From Planctomycetota bacterium (GTDB lineage: Bacteria > Planctomycetota > Brocadiia > Brocadiales > Bathyanammoxibiaceae), in the NCBI GenBank assembly GCA_016209685.1, contig JACQVQ010000003.1, positions 42,853-106,852 of the forward strand: a DNA stretch of 64,000 nt, in the 5' to 3' direction. The position numbers and the translations under genes were made by a program. How positions within the stretch are numbered: the stretch's first letter is position 1; each line of letters starts with the position of its first letter. Below the pieces are notes generated by a model. It was not told where the DNA came from. It did not search any database and saw only the letters and a program-made list of their open reading frames with translations. Positions 26,513 through 35,741 of this stretch are shown here, piece by piece.

Positions 26513-26803
26513 ATAACTCTCCCTTTGCGGAAAATCACGAAAATTTTTATGAAAACTATTATACCGAGACCTCTGGAAAACGCAATTTTTTTAAAACTGA
26601 GACCTACGAAAGACCTTTATTTATGGGTATCGGCCCAACTGCGTTCCGAACAAAGTACCTCCTTATCTACTACATCAAAAATCCCACACAGCATTGGGGG
26701 CAGAGCCCCAATGCTATAGCCCTGGTGCTCCGCCACCAGGGCTTACCAGGGATTATCTCCTTGATATCTGGCTGAGATAATTCTAAACTTTGTGTGGTAA
26801 GGG
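26513..26803. other. Gene-free interval with composite palindrome
   Basis: No gene. A GAGACCTCTGGAAAACGC-like half of the TGCAGAGGTCTC repeat lies near 26566. The composite double hairpin at 26690-26743 is given separately. Short AT-rich DNA follows. Confidence 0.6.
26690..26743. repeat. 54-bp composite double hairpin, copy 1
   Basis: AGCATTGGGG/CCCCAATGCT forms one hairpin and AGCCCTGGTG/CACCAGGGCT a second, joined by AT. Near-identical copies lie at 28229-28281 (inverted), 53118-53171 (inverted) and 59928-59979. A broken copy is at 4000-4120 and a variant at 41849-41911. Confidence 0.9.
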
Positions 26804-27178
26804 ACCTCTGCAAAAGTTACCGCCGCACTGCCTGTCATTCTTCGCTTCGCTCAGGCTTGTAGTGAGCGAAGCGAATCTGACGGCGTCTGAGGGAGCGAAG
26901 TCCGCCTGAGGCGGATTAGAGTCGCAACCTAAAGTCACGCCTTAGGCGGATCCGCCCGCCCAAAAGTTCGCCTCGGCGAATCTGTCTCAGGCACGACTTG
27001 CCCTGAGCGAAGCCGAAGGGATGGCGGACTTTCAGCCTGAGGCGGAAAGAATCTGACACGAAGTGTCACCCTGAGCGGGAGCGAAGGGTCTAGAGATTCT
27101 TCGCTTCCCCTTCGCTCTGCTCAGGGCTTTGGCTCACTCAGAATGACAGGTGGTGTTTTGACGACTTTTGCAGAGGCC
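26804..27178. mobile_element. MITE-like repeat composite with inverted ends
   Basis: About 375 bp without a gene. The left end CCTCTGCAAAAGT...CTGTCATTC is repeated inverted at the right end (GAATGACAG...ACTTTTGCAGAGG). The interior holds repeated CTTCGCTCAGG, GAGCGAAG, CCGCCTGAGGCGGA and GGTCTAGAGATTCTTC modules. No transposase is encoded, so this may be a non-autonomous element or an accretion of palindromes. Confidence 0.5.
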
Positions 27179-27194
27179 TCAAGAGGAGAAACCC

Positions 27195-28004
27195 ATGAAA
27201 TCAAAGAGCCTTTTTATAGCACTTTTATCCTTCTACCTTTCTATTGCCAGTCTCCAATACCTTACCTGTGGCGAGACACAAGCCTTTTCAGACAATGGCA
27301 AAGAACATAGTGCGTGGGGACTCCCAAAACCTCAAAAACAGTTATTGATAAGAATAGGCTATGTGGTTTCTCATGACCCTAATTGGAAAATACCACACTG
27401 GGTGAGCTATCATCTAACTAAACACTATGTCAAGGCTGAAGCGCTTGTGCCAGGAAAGCCTTTTAAAGCCGATCCCGACTTACTACCAGGACAAAGGGCA
27501 GAGTTAGCAGACTACAAAAACAGCGGTTATGACAGAGGACACTTAGCGATGCAGGCAGACATGCGAGGCCGTAACAAACAGTGCGAATTTGAGTCATGTT
27601 ATCTATCAAATATTGCACCACAATTGCCCTCTTTGAACCAGAAGATATGGCTACACCTGGAGAAGAAGGTACAAAAATGGGCTGAAAAATTCGGCGGGGT
27701 TTGGGTAATCACAGGCCCTATTTTCAAGGATGGAAAGATTAGGAAGACCATAGGTTCAAACAGAGTTGCTGTACCTGCGCAATTTTATAAGATCGTTGTG
27801 CGAAATGTCCATGGTAAGCCTGAAGTCTTGGCCTTCATCATAGACCAGAACACGCCTTATAATGACGAAACTAAGCGACTGACACAATTTTTAACTTCCG
27901 TTAATAGAGTGGAAGAGCTCACAGGACTAAACTTCCTTCGTGAGCTACCTGATGACATAGAGGATGCTATTGAAGCAGCCGTTCCACAAGAGATTTGGAA
28001 TTAG
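27195..28004 (+). CDS. Secreted DNA/RNA non-specific endonuclease (NucA/EndoG family)
   Basis: The start ATG at 27195 has AGAGGAG upstream. A signal peptide ends near 'CGETQAFS'. The ββα-metal nuclease core is clear: 'YDRGHLA' with the catalytic His at about residues 112-118, followed by 'CYLSNIAPQLPSLNQKIW' with the metal-binding Asn, and 'VWVITGPIF'. Known members are exported, Mg-dependent sugar-nonspecific nucleases. A nutritional or competitive role outside the cell is plausible. The terminator side runs into repeat DNA at 28005-28465. Confidence 0.9.
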   Translation: MKSKSLFIALLSFYLSIASLQYLTCGETQAFSDNGKEHSAWGLPKPQKQLLIRIGYVVSHDPNWKIPHWVSYHLTKHYVKAEALVPGKPFKADPDLLPGQRAELADYKNSGYDRGHLAMQADMRGRNKQCEFESCYLSNIAPQLPSLNQKIWLHLEKKVQKWAEKFGGVWVITGPIFKDGKIRKTIGSNRVAVPAQFYKIVVRNVHGKPEVLAFIIDQNTPYNDETKRLTQFLTSVNRVEELTGLNFLRELPDDIEDAIEAAVPQEIWN

Positions 28005-28160
28005 GTTTTCCTGTATATCGTAAAGAAATACCAGTTACTTTGGGAGAATGTGGGGCTATCAGGAGGGGCGCACTAAACTTCTAGGTCTGCTCCACAGACT
28101 ACAGCGCCTTGGGATTGGAAGAGGCTTATAAATACAATAGCTTAGCTACTAGAAGAAGTC

Positions 28161-28197
28161 CCGGGAAGGGGCCGATAAGCCGAGTTCTGTCGTGGGT
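28161..28197 (-). pseudogene. Duplicate of the RNase P RNA 3' end
   Basis: 37 bp are identical to the last 37 bp of the rnpB gene (29448-29484), in the same orientation. The motif includes the conserved 3' 'CGGCTTATCGGCC' of bacterial RNase P RNA. A further short match GGGCCATTAC lies at 28207-28216 after a 9-bp difference. It cannot be functional alone because the rest of the RNA is missing. It marks the far edge of the MerR-HicB cassette. Confidence 0.9.
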
Positions 28198-28228
28198 ATT
28201 CAATCGGGCCATTACCTGCGCTGAAAAG

Positions 28229-28281
28229 GCCCTGGTGGCGGAGCACCAGGGCTATAGCATTGGGGCTCTGCCCCCAATGCT
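28229..28281. repeat. Composite double hairpin, copy 2 (inverted)
   Basis: Reverse-complement copy of the composite at 26690-26743. The rest of 28005-28465 holds only the rnpB fragment and unassigned DNA; open frames across it are repeat-derived. Confidence 0.88.
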
Positions 28282-28465
28282 AGGGCATAGCTCCATAAGC
28301 CGTACCATGATTTACTGCCAGGTATTGGCCAGGGACACCAGGGCCTTTTGTGAGGCCATAAACTTCTAGCCAAAATATTCTTGCCTTGAAAGATATTGGT
28401 GGTACAATTTGAATTGCAACAATACATTTTCTTAAGGGGTGGTCTAAATACGAAGGGGAGGCAGG

Positions 28466-29098
28466 ATGGCTAATTTTGATACCAAAATGGTTTGTGAGAT
28501 TGTAGGAATTACTCCTACACAAGTACATTACTGGGACAAGACGGGTATTATGAAACCCTCTGTAGTCCCGGCCAGTGGTTCAGGTTCAAGGCGTTTGTAT
28601 TCCTTTGTTGACCTGGTTCAGTTTAAGGTGGCTAAGTCCCTGAAAGATGCTGGGCTTAGCCTCCAGAAGATTAGAAAAAGTCTCAGGTGGCTAGGGGCAA
28701 ACTATCCTGACATTAAACATCCCCTTGCAACCCTTAAATTTCTTACTGATGGGGAGACCGTATTCAAAGTGTCCAGTGATAAAAATGTTATTATTGACAC
28801 CCTGAACAGCGGACAGATTATACATAGCATAGCCCTCGGCGGACTCATACAAGAGCTAAAGAATAAAGCCAAGACCTCTACTATGAAGTGGAGGGAAAAG
28901 GTAGAGTATCGGGGCAGGGAATACGCCGTAGTCGTAGAACCAGACCTGGAGGACGGGGGCTATGTAGTGGAGTGCCTTGGCATCCCAGGGTGTTTCTCCC
29001 AGGGGGAGACAAGAGACGAGGCCGTTGAGAATATTAAGGACGCCATAAAGGAGTGTAAGGCGGTACTGGAGAAGAAGGGGAAGCTGGTCTATCGGTAG
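28466..29098 (+). CDS. MerR-type HTH fused to a HicB-like antitoxin domain
   Basis: A 210-residue fusion. Residues about 1-75 are a MerR-like winged helix ('VCEIVGITPTQVHYWDKTG', 'RRLYSFVDLVQFKVAKSL'). A middle segment (about 80-145) resembles the DUF-type regulatory part of similar proteins. Residues about 146-210 match the HicB fold: 'YAVVVEPDLEDGGYVVECL', 'GIPGCFSQGETRDEAVENI'. HicB proteins neutralise HicA mRNA interferases; no HicA-like ORF is adjacent. It lies between the rnpB 3' fragment and intact rnpB, on the opposite strand to rnpB. Confidence 0.85.
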   Translation: MANFDTKMVCEIVGITPTQVHYWDKTGIMKPSVVPASGSGSRRLYSFVDLVQFKVAKSLKDAGLSLQKIRKSLRWLGANYPDIKHPLATLKFLTDGETVFKVSSDKNVIIDTLNSGQIIHSIALGGLIQELKNKAKTSTMKWREKVEYRGREYAVVVEPDLEDGGYVVECLGIPGCFSQGETRDEAVENIKDAIKECKAVLEKKGKLVYR

Positions 29099-29329
29099 AG
29101 GAGTTTCTTGGATACTACTAGGAAATCTTGGTCTGGTGAGTACCAGGAAGAAGAAAGAGGGCAGGAAAGGGGTGCCCCCTTCGGTGGACTATGACGCCAT
29201 AGAGTTGATGATAGCAGTTTGAAGTAGTAGAAATCACTCCGTGAGGATAAAGGCTAGACCCTGGAAAGACTGGCAAGGGCCACTGGTACTGAGCTAACAA
29301 TTGGGTTTCGGCCTGTACGACGGAAACAG

Positions 29330-29397
29330 GTAGCCAGTAGCAGCAGGCTTTAGCCTGCGTTAGAGTCGCAACCTAAAGGTTGCGGCTACCTGGCTAC
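29330..29397. repeat. Double palindrome GCAGGCTTTAGCCTGC / GCAACCTAAAGGTTGC
   Basis: Same pair of palindromes as at 795-848, here within outer arms GTAGCCAGTAG and CTACCTGGCTAC. A GGGGCAAGCCCTGCCCC palindrome follows near 29421-29437. The interval 29099-29447 contains no gene that I can support. Confidence 0.85.
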
Positions 29398-29447
29398 TAG
29401 CTACCAGTCAACACTGGGCAGGGGCAAGCCCTGCCCCCACTAGTCAA

Positions 29448-29896
29448 CCGGGAAGGGGCCGATAAGCCGAGTTCTGTCGTGGGTGGCCATTACTCTAGGG
29501 TAGTGGTTGCCCACTACCTCGCCCTGAACCTTATTGGTTCAGGGCCTCATAGCGGCTTACCCGGAGGGACACTCCGTACCAATAAGGTGCGGGGCCTGAA
29601 GCGGGCCACTTCCTTCCCTCCCTATTTAGCCTTTCTCCAGGTGGGGTTTGCCGTGCCAGCCCTGTCGCCAGGACTGCGGTGGGCTCTTACATTAAGGGGC
29701 CTTGATTGGCCCCCCCGCCTTTTCACCCTTATCCGCCTGAGGCGGACGGTATGTTTTCTGTGGCACTTTCCCTGAAACCCCTGTTACGGGGTCCCGGTGG
29801 GCGTTATCCACCACCTTGCCCTGTGGAGCTCGGACTTTCCTCTCGTCCGCTCCGCCTGAGGCGGAACGGACGGGCGGCCACCTGGCCCCTTCCCGG
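29448..29896 (-). ncRNA. rnpB: RNase P RNA (type A) with palindrome insertions
   Basis: The transcript would start near 29896 and end at 29448; the two ends pair perfectly over 13 bp as helix P1 (GGGAAGGGGCC with its complement). Diagnostic conserved parts, read on the minus strand: GAGGAAAGTCCGAGCTCC near the 5' end, GGAGAAAGGCTAAATAG, GGGTAAGCCGCTATGAGG, and ACAGAACTCGGCTTATCGG at the 3' end. Three dispersed palindromes occur inside: TCCGCCTGAGGCGGA at 29732-29746 and 29851-29865, and CCCTGAACC/GGTTCAGGG at 29522-29544. They fall where variable helices are expected and may extend them. It is the catalytic RNA for tRNA 5' maturation. Confidence 0.96.
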
Positions 29897-29907
29897 CAAG
29901 AACAGTA

Positions 29908-29974
29908 TGCAGTAGGGAGTAGGCAGTAAGGAGAAAGACAACAGGTTTTGGTGCCTACTGCTTACTGCTTACTG
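29908..29974. repeat. Inverted heptamer hairpin
   Basis: GCAGTAGGGAGTAGGCAGTA and its approximate complement CCTACTGCTTACTGCTTACTG flank a short loop, between the zinc-ribbon gene and rnpB. It could act as a terminator-like structure, without a T tract. Confidence 0.65.
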
Positions 29975-30680
29975 TTCCGGAAGGTACAGAATCTTACAGC
30001 AGTTCTTGCAGAGGGTCAGTTTCTGGTGTCGGAGCAGGAGGTTTATCGTCTGAGGGGTTAGCCTCATGTTGCATCCACCACAGTCTTCACCGTGTACTTC
30101 TACCACTGCAAGACCATCTTTTTCAATAAGCCTCTGGTACTGCGTAAGGGCTTCTTTATCAAGGAGGTCGGCGTTTTCTTTCCATTGTTTCTGATATACC
30201 AGGGTCTCTTTTTCCAGAGCCTCTAGTTCTGCCTCTACGGAGCCAGCATACGCCGAAAACTCCTTTTCTTCCCCCTGAATCTTTTTCTCTAATTCTTTCT
30301 CTTCTATACGGAGTCCTTCCAGTTTGGACATCATGGAGAGGATTTCGTCCTCCAGTACGCTCTTATCCGCCTCTTTGCTGCCTACCTCTGATAGTAGGGC
30401 GGTGTATTCTTTATTGTTCTTAATCTGGAAGAGTTTGCCCCTTAATTTCTTTATCTCCTCTTCCAGGCATTTGTATTCCAGTTCCTTGCCGTCTGTATCT
30501 TTTTGGAAGTCTCTTGATTCCTTTTGTTTTTGTGTCAGAAGTCCCTTCCCTTGTTGGACCTGTGCACGCCCTTTTTCCAGGGCGGCCAGCAAGGTCTCCC
30601 TCTTTTTTGTAAACTCAATTAGCCTGTTATCTATGGACTGTAGGTGTTTTAAGACCTCCATTCTATCGGTTAGGGTGGTC

Positions 30681-30697
<17 letters not shown>
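29969..30697 (-). CDS. Coiled-coil C4 zinc-ribbon protein (CT398/DUF164-like)
   Basis: A 242-residue protein with a long charged coiled coil (about 20-185) and a C-terminal zinc ribbon built from CGGC and CKNC about 26 residues apart. This architecture is the widespread CT398/DUF164 family, linked by earlier work to σ54/flagellar proteins in Chlamydia and of unclear role elsewhere. It starts at a TTG overlapping the rpoD stop by 17 bp, so it is translationally coupled to rpoD. Confidence 0.85.
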
Positions 30698-32327
<1,630 letters not shown>

Positions 32328-32331
32328 TAAT

Positions 32332-34263
32332 CTATAAACCTCCAACAGATTCGCTTTGCCCACTACGAGTTTTATCTTTGGGTACGAGTCCGCCTGAGGC
32401 GGATGCCCTTACCTTATTCCTCTCATGAAATTCCAGCAGGAGACTATCTTCCTCCCCTTGCTGATGGGATTTTGAGCCTATTGCCCTCTCCTTAGTATAA
32501 CTTATTTTTTCCCTATTTTCCCGCCGTTTCATAAAATTAAGACAGTCCGCAAAATGCCTCCGGTAATCCCCTTTTTCTTCCTCCATAGCAACGTCTGCCA
32601 GCATCCTGGCCACCTCTCCCTCGTCAAAAAGGGGGGCAAGGTCTTTTTCTGTCACCTTCCCCCTTTCTTTGTATGTCTCAAAGGCCTTCTCCGCCAACTG
32701 GTTAATGGCCTGATTGATAAACTTATTGTGGCCTACCTCCAGGAGGTACTCCCCTATCAATTCATTGTGGGCCAGGAGCAGTCCCAGGAGTCCTTTCTCC
32801 GTCATGCCCTTATGCGTGGCCCCGGTAGGGGTCGTATCCGTCCCTTCTCCGCCTGAGGCGGACCCAAGGGCAGGCCCTGAACCAGAACGGTGCAGGGCAG
32901 GCTTAGGTAGATTAGGCGACGAATGGGCAGTCTTGCCACTCCTGGCCGGCCCTGTACCAGTACGGTTCAGGGCTGGCAGAGACCTTGAGAGCTGACGCCG
33001 TAACACCCCCTCCTCCACAGATATCTCCTCGGCCAAGTGTTTGATGGTAAGCTCCCTCTTGAGTTCGTCGGGTATCTGGGCCACCAGGGGGAGGAGTCCC
33101 CTGGCTACCGCCAGCTTTCCCGAAGGGGTAGAGAGGTCCCATCTCTGAGAGGCCCTCTTCACCTTAAAGTCAAAGAACTCCGCAGCCCCCCCTACCTTCT
33201 CCAGGAAGGAATCCCTTCCTTCTTTTAAGAGGAGGTCACAGGGGTCATAGCCCTCGGGGAGCTCTGCTATCCTGGTCTCAACATCCTCTTTTATAAGGGT
33301 TTCCACGTTTCTCTCGGCAGACTTTAGCCCTGGGGCGTCACCATCCATCACCAGCACCACCACCTCTGTCCACGGGCGGAGGAGTCTTACATGCTCCTCC
33401 GAAAGGGCAGTCCCTAATAGCCCTACTGCCCAGGAGATCCCATATTGGTGGGCCATAATCACATCCGTATAGCCCTCCATTACCAGTACCTTCTTTTCCC
33501 TAAAGATGGTCCCCCTGGCCAGGTCAACCCCATAGAGACATCCCCCTTTATGGAATAGGGCCGTCTCAGGGGAGTTAAGGTATTTAGGCTCCGTCCCGTC
33601 TAATGACCTGCCTCCGAAGGCTATCACCTTACCAGTCAGGTCTGAGATGGGGAACATCAACCGGTTTCTGAACCTATCGTAGCAACCTTTCTTACCTTCC
33701 CGGGCTATCACCAGCCCCGCCCCTAGCAGGGTCTCGGCAGAGATACCCTTACCCTGGGCTGCGGTCAAGAGGCCGTCCCAACGGTCAGGGGCATAACCTA
33801 TACGGAATTTCTCTATAGAACCCCTGTCTATCCCTCGTTTGTCCAGGTATTCCCTTGCCTGCTTACCCTCCTCAGAGGCTAGACATGCCTGAAAGAATCC
33901 GGCCGCCAGGCTGTTTGCCTGGTAGAGATAATCCCTTTTCTCGTAGGAGGCATCCCGTCTCGGGGGTATATCCACCCCTGCCTTCCTGGCCAGTGACCTG
34001 ACCGCCTCAGAGAAGGAGAGACCTTCCTTCTTCATCAAGAAGTTAAAGACACTCCCCCCCTCTCCACAACCAAAACACTTGTAGAACTGTTTTTCCTGAC
34101 TTACGGTAAAGCTAGGGGTCTTTTCGTTGTGGAAGGGGCAAAGACCTGTATAATTTTTGCCCCGTCGGTTGAGGGGTACGTACTGGCTGACGATAACTAC
34201 AATATCTGTATACCTTTGGACCTCTTCTATCTTTTCTCTGGGTATACGTACTGTCCCGGTCAT
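32332..34263 (-). CDS. dnaG: DNA primase DnaG with in-frame palindrome insertions
   Basis: A 643-residue primase. CHC2 zinc finger: Cys42, His45, Cys63, Cys66. RNA-polymerase core with TOPRIM motifs '[13 protein letters not shown]' and '[11 protein letters not shown]'. A C-terminal helicase-interacting domain starts near residue 490. Residues about 430-472 are encoded by palindromes (32847-32972: '[12 protein letters not shown]' and '[12 protein letters not shown]') in the linker before the C-terminal domain. The final residues also come from a CCGCCTGAGGCGGA copy at 32390-32404. Because dnaG is essential, these inserts must be tolerated. It begins the dnaG-rpoD cluster. Confidence 0.95.
   Translation of the reverse strand: MTGTVRIPREKIEEVQRYTDIVVIVSQYVPLNRRGKNYTGLCPFHNEKTPSFTVSQEKQFYKCFGCGEGGSVFNFLMKKEGLSFSEAVRSLARKAGVDIPPRRDASYEKRDYLYQANSLAAGFFQACLASEEGKQAREYLDKRGIDRGSIEKFRIGYAPDRWDGLLTAAQGKGISAETLLGAGLVIAREGKKGCYDRFRNRLMFPISDLTGKVIAFGGRSLDGTEPKYLNSPETALFHKGGCLYGVDLARGTIFREKKVLVMEGYTDVIMAHQYGISWAVGLLGTALSEEHVRLLRPWTEVVVLVMDGDAPGLKSAERNVETLIKEDVETRIAELPEGYDPCDLLLKEGRDSFLEKVGGAAEFFDFKVKRASQRWDLSTPSGKLAVARGLLPLVAQIPDELKRELTIKHLAEEISVEEGVLRRQLSRSLPALNRTGTGPARSGKTAHSSPNLPKPALHRSGSGPALGSASGGEGTDTTPTGATHKGMTEKGLLGLLLAHNELIGEYLLEVGHNKFINQAINQLAEKAFETYKERGKVTEKDLAPLFDEGEVARMLADVAMEEEKGDYRRHFADCLNFMKRRENREKISYTKERAIGSKSHQQGEEDSLLLEFHERNKVRASASGGLVPKDKTRSGQSESVGGL
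32847..32972. repeat. Three palindromes in the dnaG linker
   Basis: TCCGCCTGAGGCGGA, CCCTGAACC...GGTGCAGGG and CCCTGTACC...GGTTCAGGG lie in tandem within dnaG. Total length preserves the reading frame. Confidence 0.85.
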
Positions 34264-34339
34264 TAGCAGACTAAGCTTTCAAAAATACCAAGTATACCAC
34301 AAAAAAAGAAAATGTCAAGGAGGGTGGGGGGTATATTGC

Positions 34340-34424
34340 GGTGAGGAATGACTGGCCAGTAGCTAGTAGCCAGGGAAAAACATTATTCCTTTATGCTGAC
34401 TACTAGCTACTACGTATTAGGTCC
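34340..34424. repeat. Heptamer tracts before the portal-tail fragment
   Basis: CCAGTAGCTAGTAGCCAG and, inverted, CTGACTACTAGCTACTAC flank a short spacer. This is one of the candidate inversion boundaries of the phage module. Confidence 0.6.
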
Positions 34425-34505
34425 CATGTTCCACAGCCTCTGCCTGGCCTCGTTCACGCTCCACAGCCCCGAGCGTACCAGACGCTCCGCTATCTGGCTC
34501 TTAAG
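34425..34505 (-). pseudogene. Orphan duplicate of the portal gene 3' end
   Basis: 81 bp match 35763-35843 of the intact portal gene with 7 differences. Translation gives 'IAERLVRSGLWSVNEARQRL' as in the portal protein, then 'GPNT' and a stop. It lies 20 bp downstream of the serine protease gene stop and marks the far edge of that cassette. Confidence 0.9.
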
Positions 34506-34524
34506 CGGAAGACTCCGGTTTGAT

Positions 34525-35499
34525 CTACATTGCAGATTTTTCTGGTGAAGGGGGCTGAATACCAGGTAACGGTAGTTGTATTTGGAGAGGAGGTTGTGGT
34601 GACGGCAGGAAACGTGACCAAGAAACACCTCTTGAATTCTCGAAGGTTTTATACGCAAGGGTACGGTCAAAGAAAATATCTAAGAGACAATATAGCGTCC
34701 ATATTTTTTCACTAAGCTCGCTATCTTTACTAAGGTCTTCCACTTTTAGTCCGACTTCTTTTGCCTTTTCAATATTTATGCCTCTCCTATGGGAAAAATG
34801 GGTTTTCTGTGTGGAGAGAAAATAGTTCGCAATTTTCGCAGCTTTTTTCTTATCAATTTTCATGTATCTTATTAACCATTCCAGGGCAAGTTGTTTAGAA
34901 AGCTTTATAGCGTTTTCACATATTTCAAAGATGGTAAAATCATATTTTGACAAAAGAGGTAGATATACAGGCATAGCTTTGTATCCTTCTTTCTCCATCG
35001 TCTTTCGTGCCTTTTTAAAACCCTCTAAAACAGCTTGAGATGGAACATACTTTCCCGTAAACGTATCAAAAATTTGTGGGTCTATGGGACCCAGCGCCGA
35101 TCTTGCATCCATAAGAATCTTATCACCAGATAGAGTAATTAAAGTTGCTGCGCTATAAGCTGAATGAGGGATAAAATACCTTATCTCTTCAAATTTTGCT
35201 CTTAATAAATTTACTATTCGTTCGGCAGACTCTGCCAAACCACCCGGACTATGAATTAAAACATCCAAATTCTCACCTTTCAAGTTTTTAATAAGGTCTG
35301 AAAATCCGAGAATGTCAGAATCGTCTATACCGTTGGGGGAAGGAACATGGCGCAACTTCAAAAAATCAGAGGCGTATATTATAAGAGGTCTTTCGGTTTT
35401 CTTTTCTATTTCTTGTATTAAATGAACTCGGCGGGTAAATAGTTCTTGAGGGGTTTTTAGGGTTTCGTCAGTTAGTAGGTCGTGATACGTTGGCATCAA
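34525..35499 (-). CDS. Serine dehydrogenase proteinase-like (SppA/ClpP-fold) protein
   Basis: A 324-residue protein matching the SDH_sah/ClpP-crotonase-fold serine protease family. It has 'LDVLIHSPGGLAESAERIVN', then 'YSAATLITLSGDKILMD', the likely nucleophile-Ser region, and 'SALGPIDPQI'. No signal peptide is visible, so it is probably cytoplasmic or membrane-associated. The C terminus is Pro/Gln-rich. The gene is the main cargo of a cassette placed between the intact portal gene and a duplicate of the portal 3' end. AT-richer codon use than the neighbouring portal and dnaG genes suggests separate origin. Confidence 0.82.
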   Translation of the reverse strand: MMPTYHDLLTDETLKTPQELFTRRVHLIQEIEKKTERPLIIYASDFLKLRHVPSPNGIDDSDILGFSDLIKNLKGENLDVLIHSPGGLAESAERIVNLLRAKFEEIRYFIPHSAYSAATLITLSGDKILMDARSALGPIDPQIFDTFTGKYVPSQAVLEGFKKARKTMEKEGYKAMPVYLPLLSKYDFTIFEICENAIKLSKQLALEWLIRYMKIDKKKAAKIANYFLSTQKTHFSHRRGINIEKAKEVGLKVEDLSKDSELSEKIWTLYCLLDIFFDRTLAYKTFENSRGVSWSRFLPSPQPPLQIQLPLPGIQPPSPEKSAM

Positions 35500-35680
35500 T
35501 TTTGGCCTTTGAGGAAATCTGCGAATGCCCAGAAAGGACAGGAGTAGGTGAAGACATGAATTTTAAACATTCCATATACTCTTCCTCAGATACGCGGAAC
35601 AAATCGAAAATTTCCTTTGCCTGAGGATTTTTCTTAAGATATTCTTTTGCGTATTCAAAAAGAGTTTTTTCTTTTTCCAC
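35468..35680 (-). CDS. Small hypothetical protein upstream of the serine protease
   Basis: I start at a GTG at 35680 because GGAGG lies about 10 nt upstream; a longer reading from 35728 lacks a site. The 70-residue product is helical and charged at the start ('KEKTLFEYAKEYLKKNP'). It overlaps the protease start by 32 bp, which suggests coupled translation. I recognise no family. It shares the cassette with the protease. Confidence 0.6.
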   Translation of the reverse strand: MEKEKTLFEYAKEYLKKNPQAKEIFDLFRVSEEEYMECLKFMSSPTPVLSGHSQISSKAKIDANVSRPTN

Positions 35681-35741
35681 CTTTCTCTCCCTCCTACAAA
35701 ATTGTAACCAATAAACAACGTTAGTCAAGGTTTTTCTACGC

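Noticed and set aside
28109-28369. ORF of 86 codons spanning the rnpB fragment
   Set aside because: It consists of the rnpB 3' fragment and a composite palindrome ('YSIGALPPML' recurs wherever that repeat is read); no ribosome site.
28161-29484. Classical integrative element at rnpB
   Set aside because: No integrase lies between the repeats and the same type of tail duplication occurs at three protein genes, so I do not call it an attL/attR pair.
34410-34670. ORF of 86 codons containing the portal-like tail
   Set aside because: Only the last about 27 codons resemble portal; the rest is the reverse reading of the protease gene's end. I treat it as a remnant.
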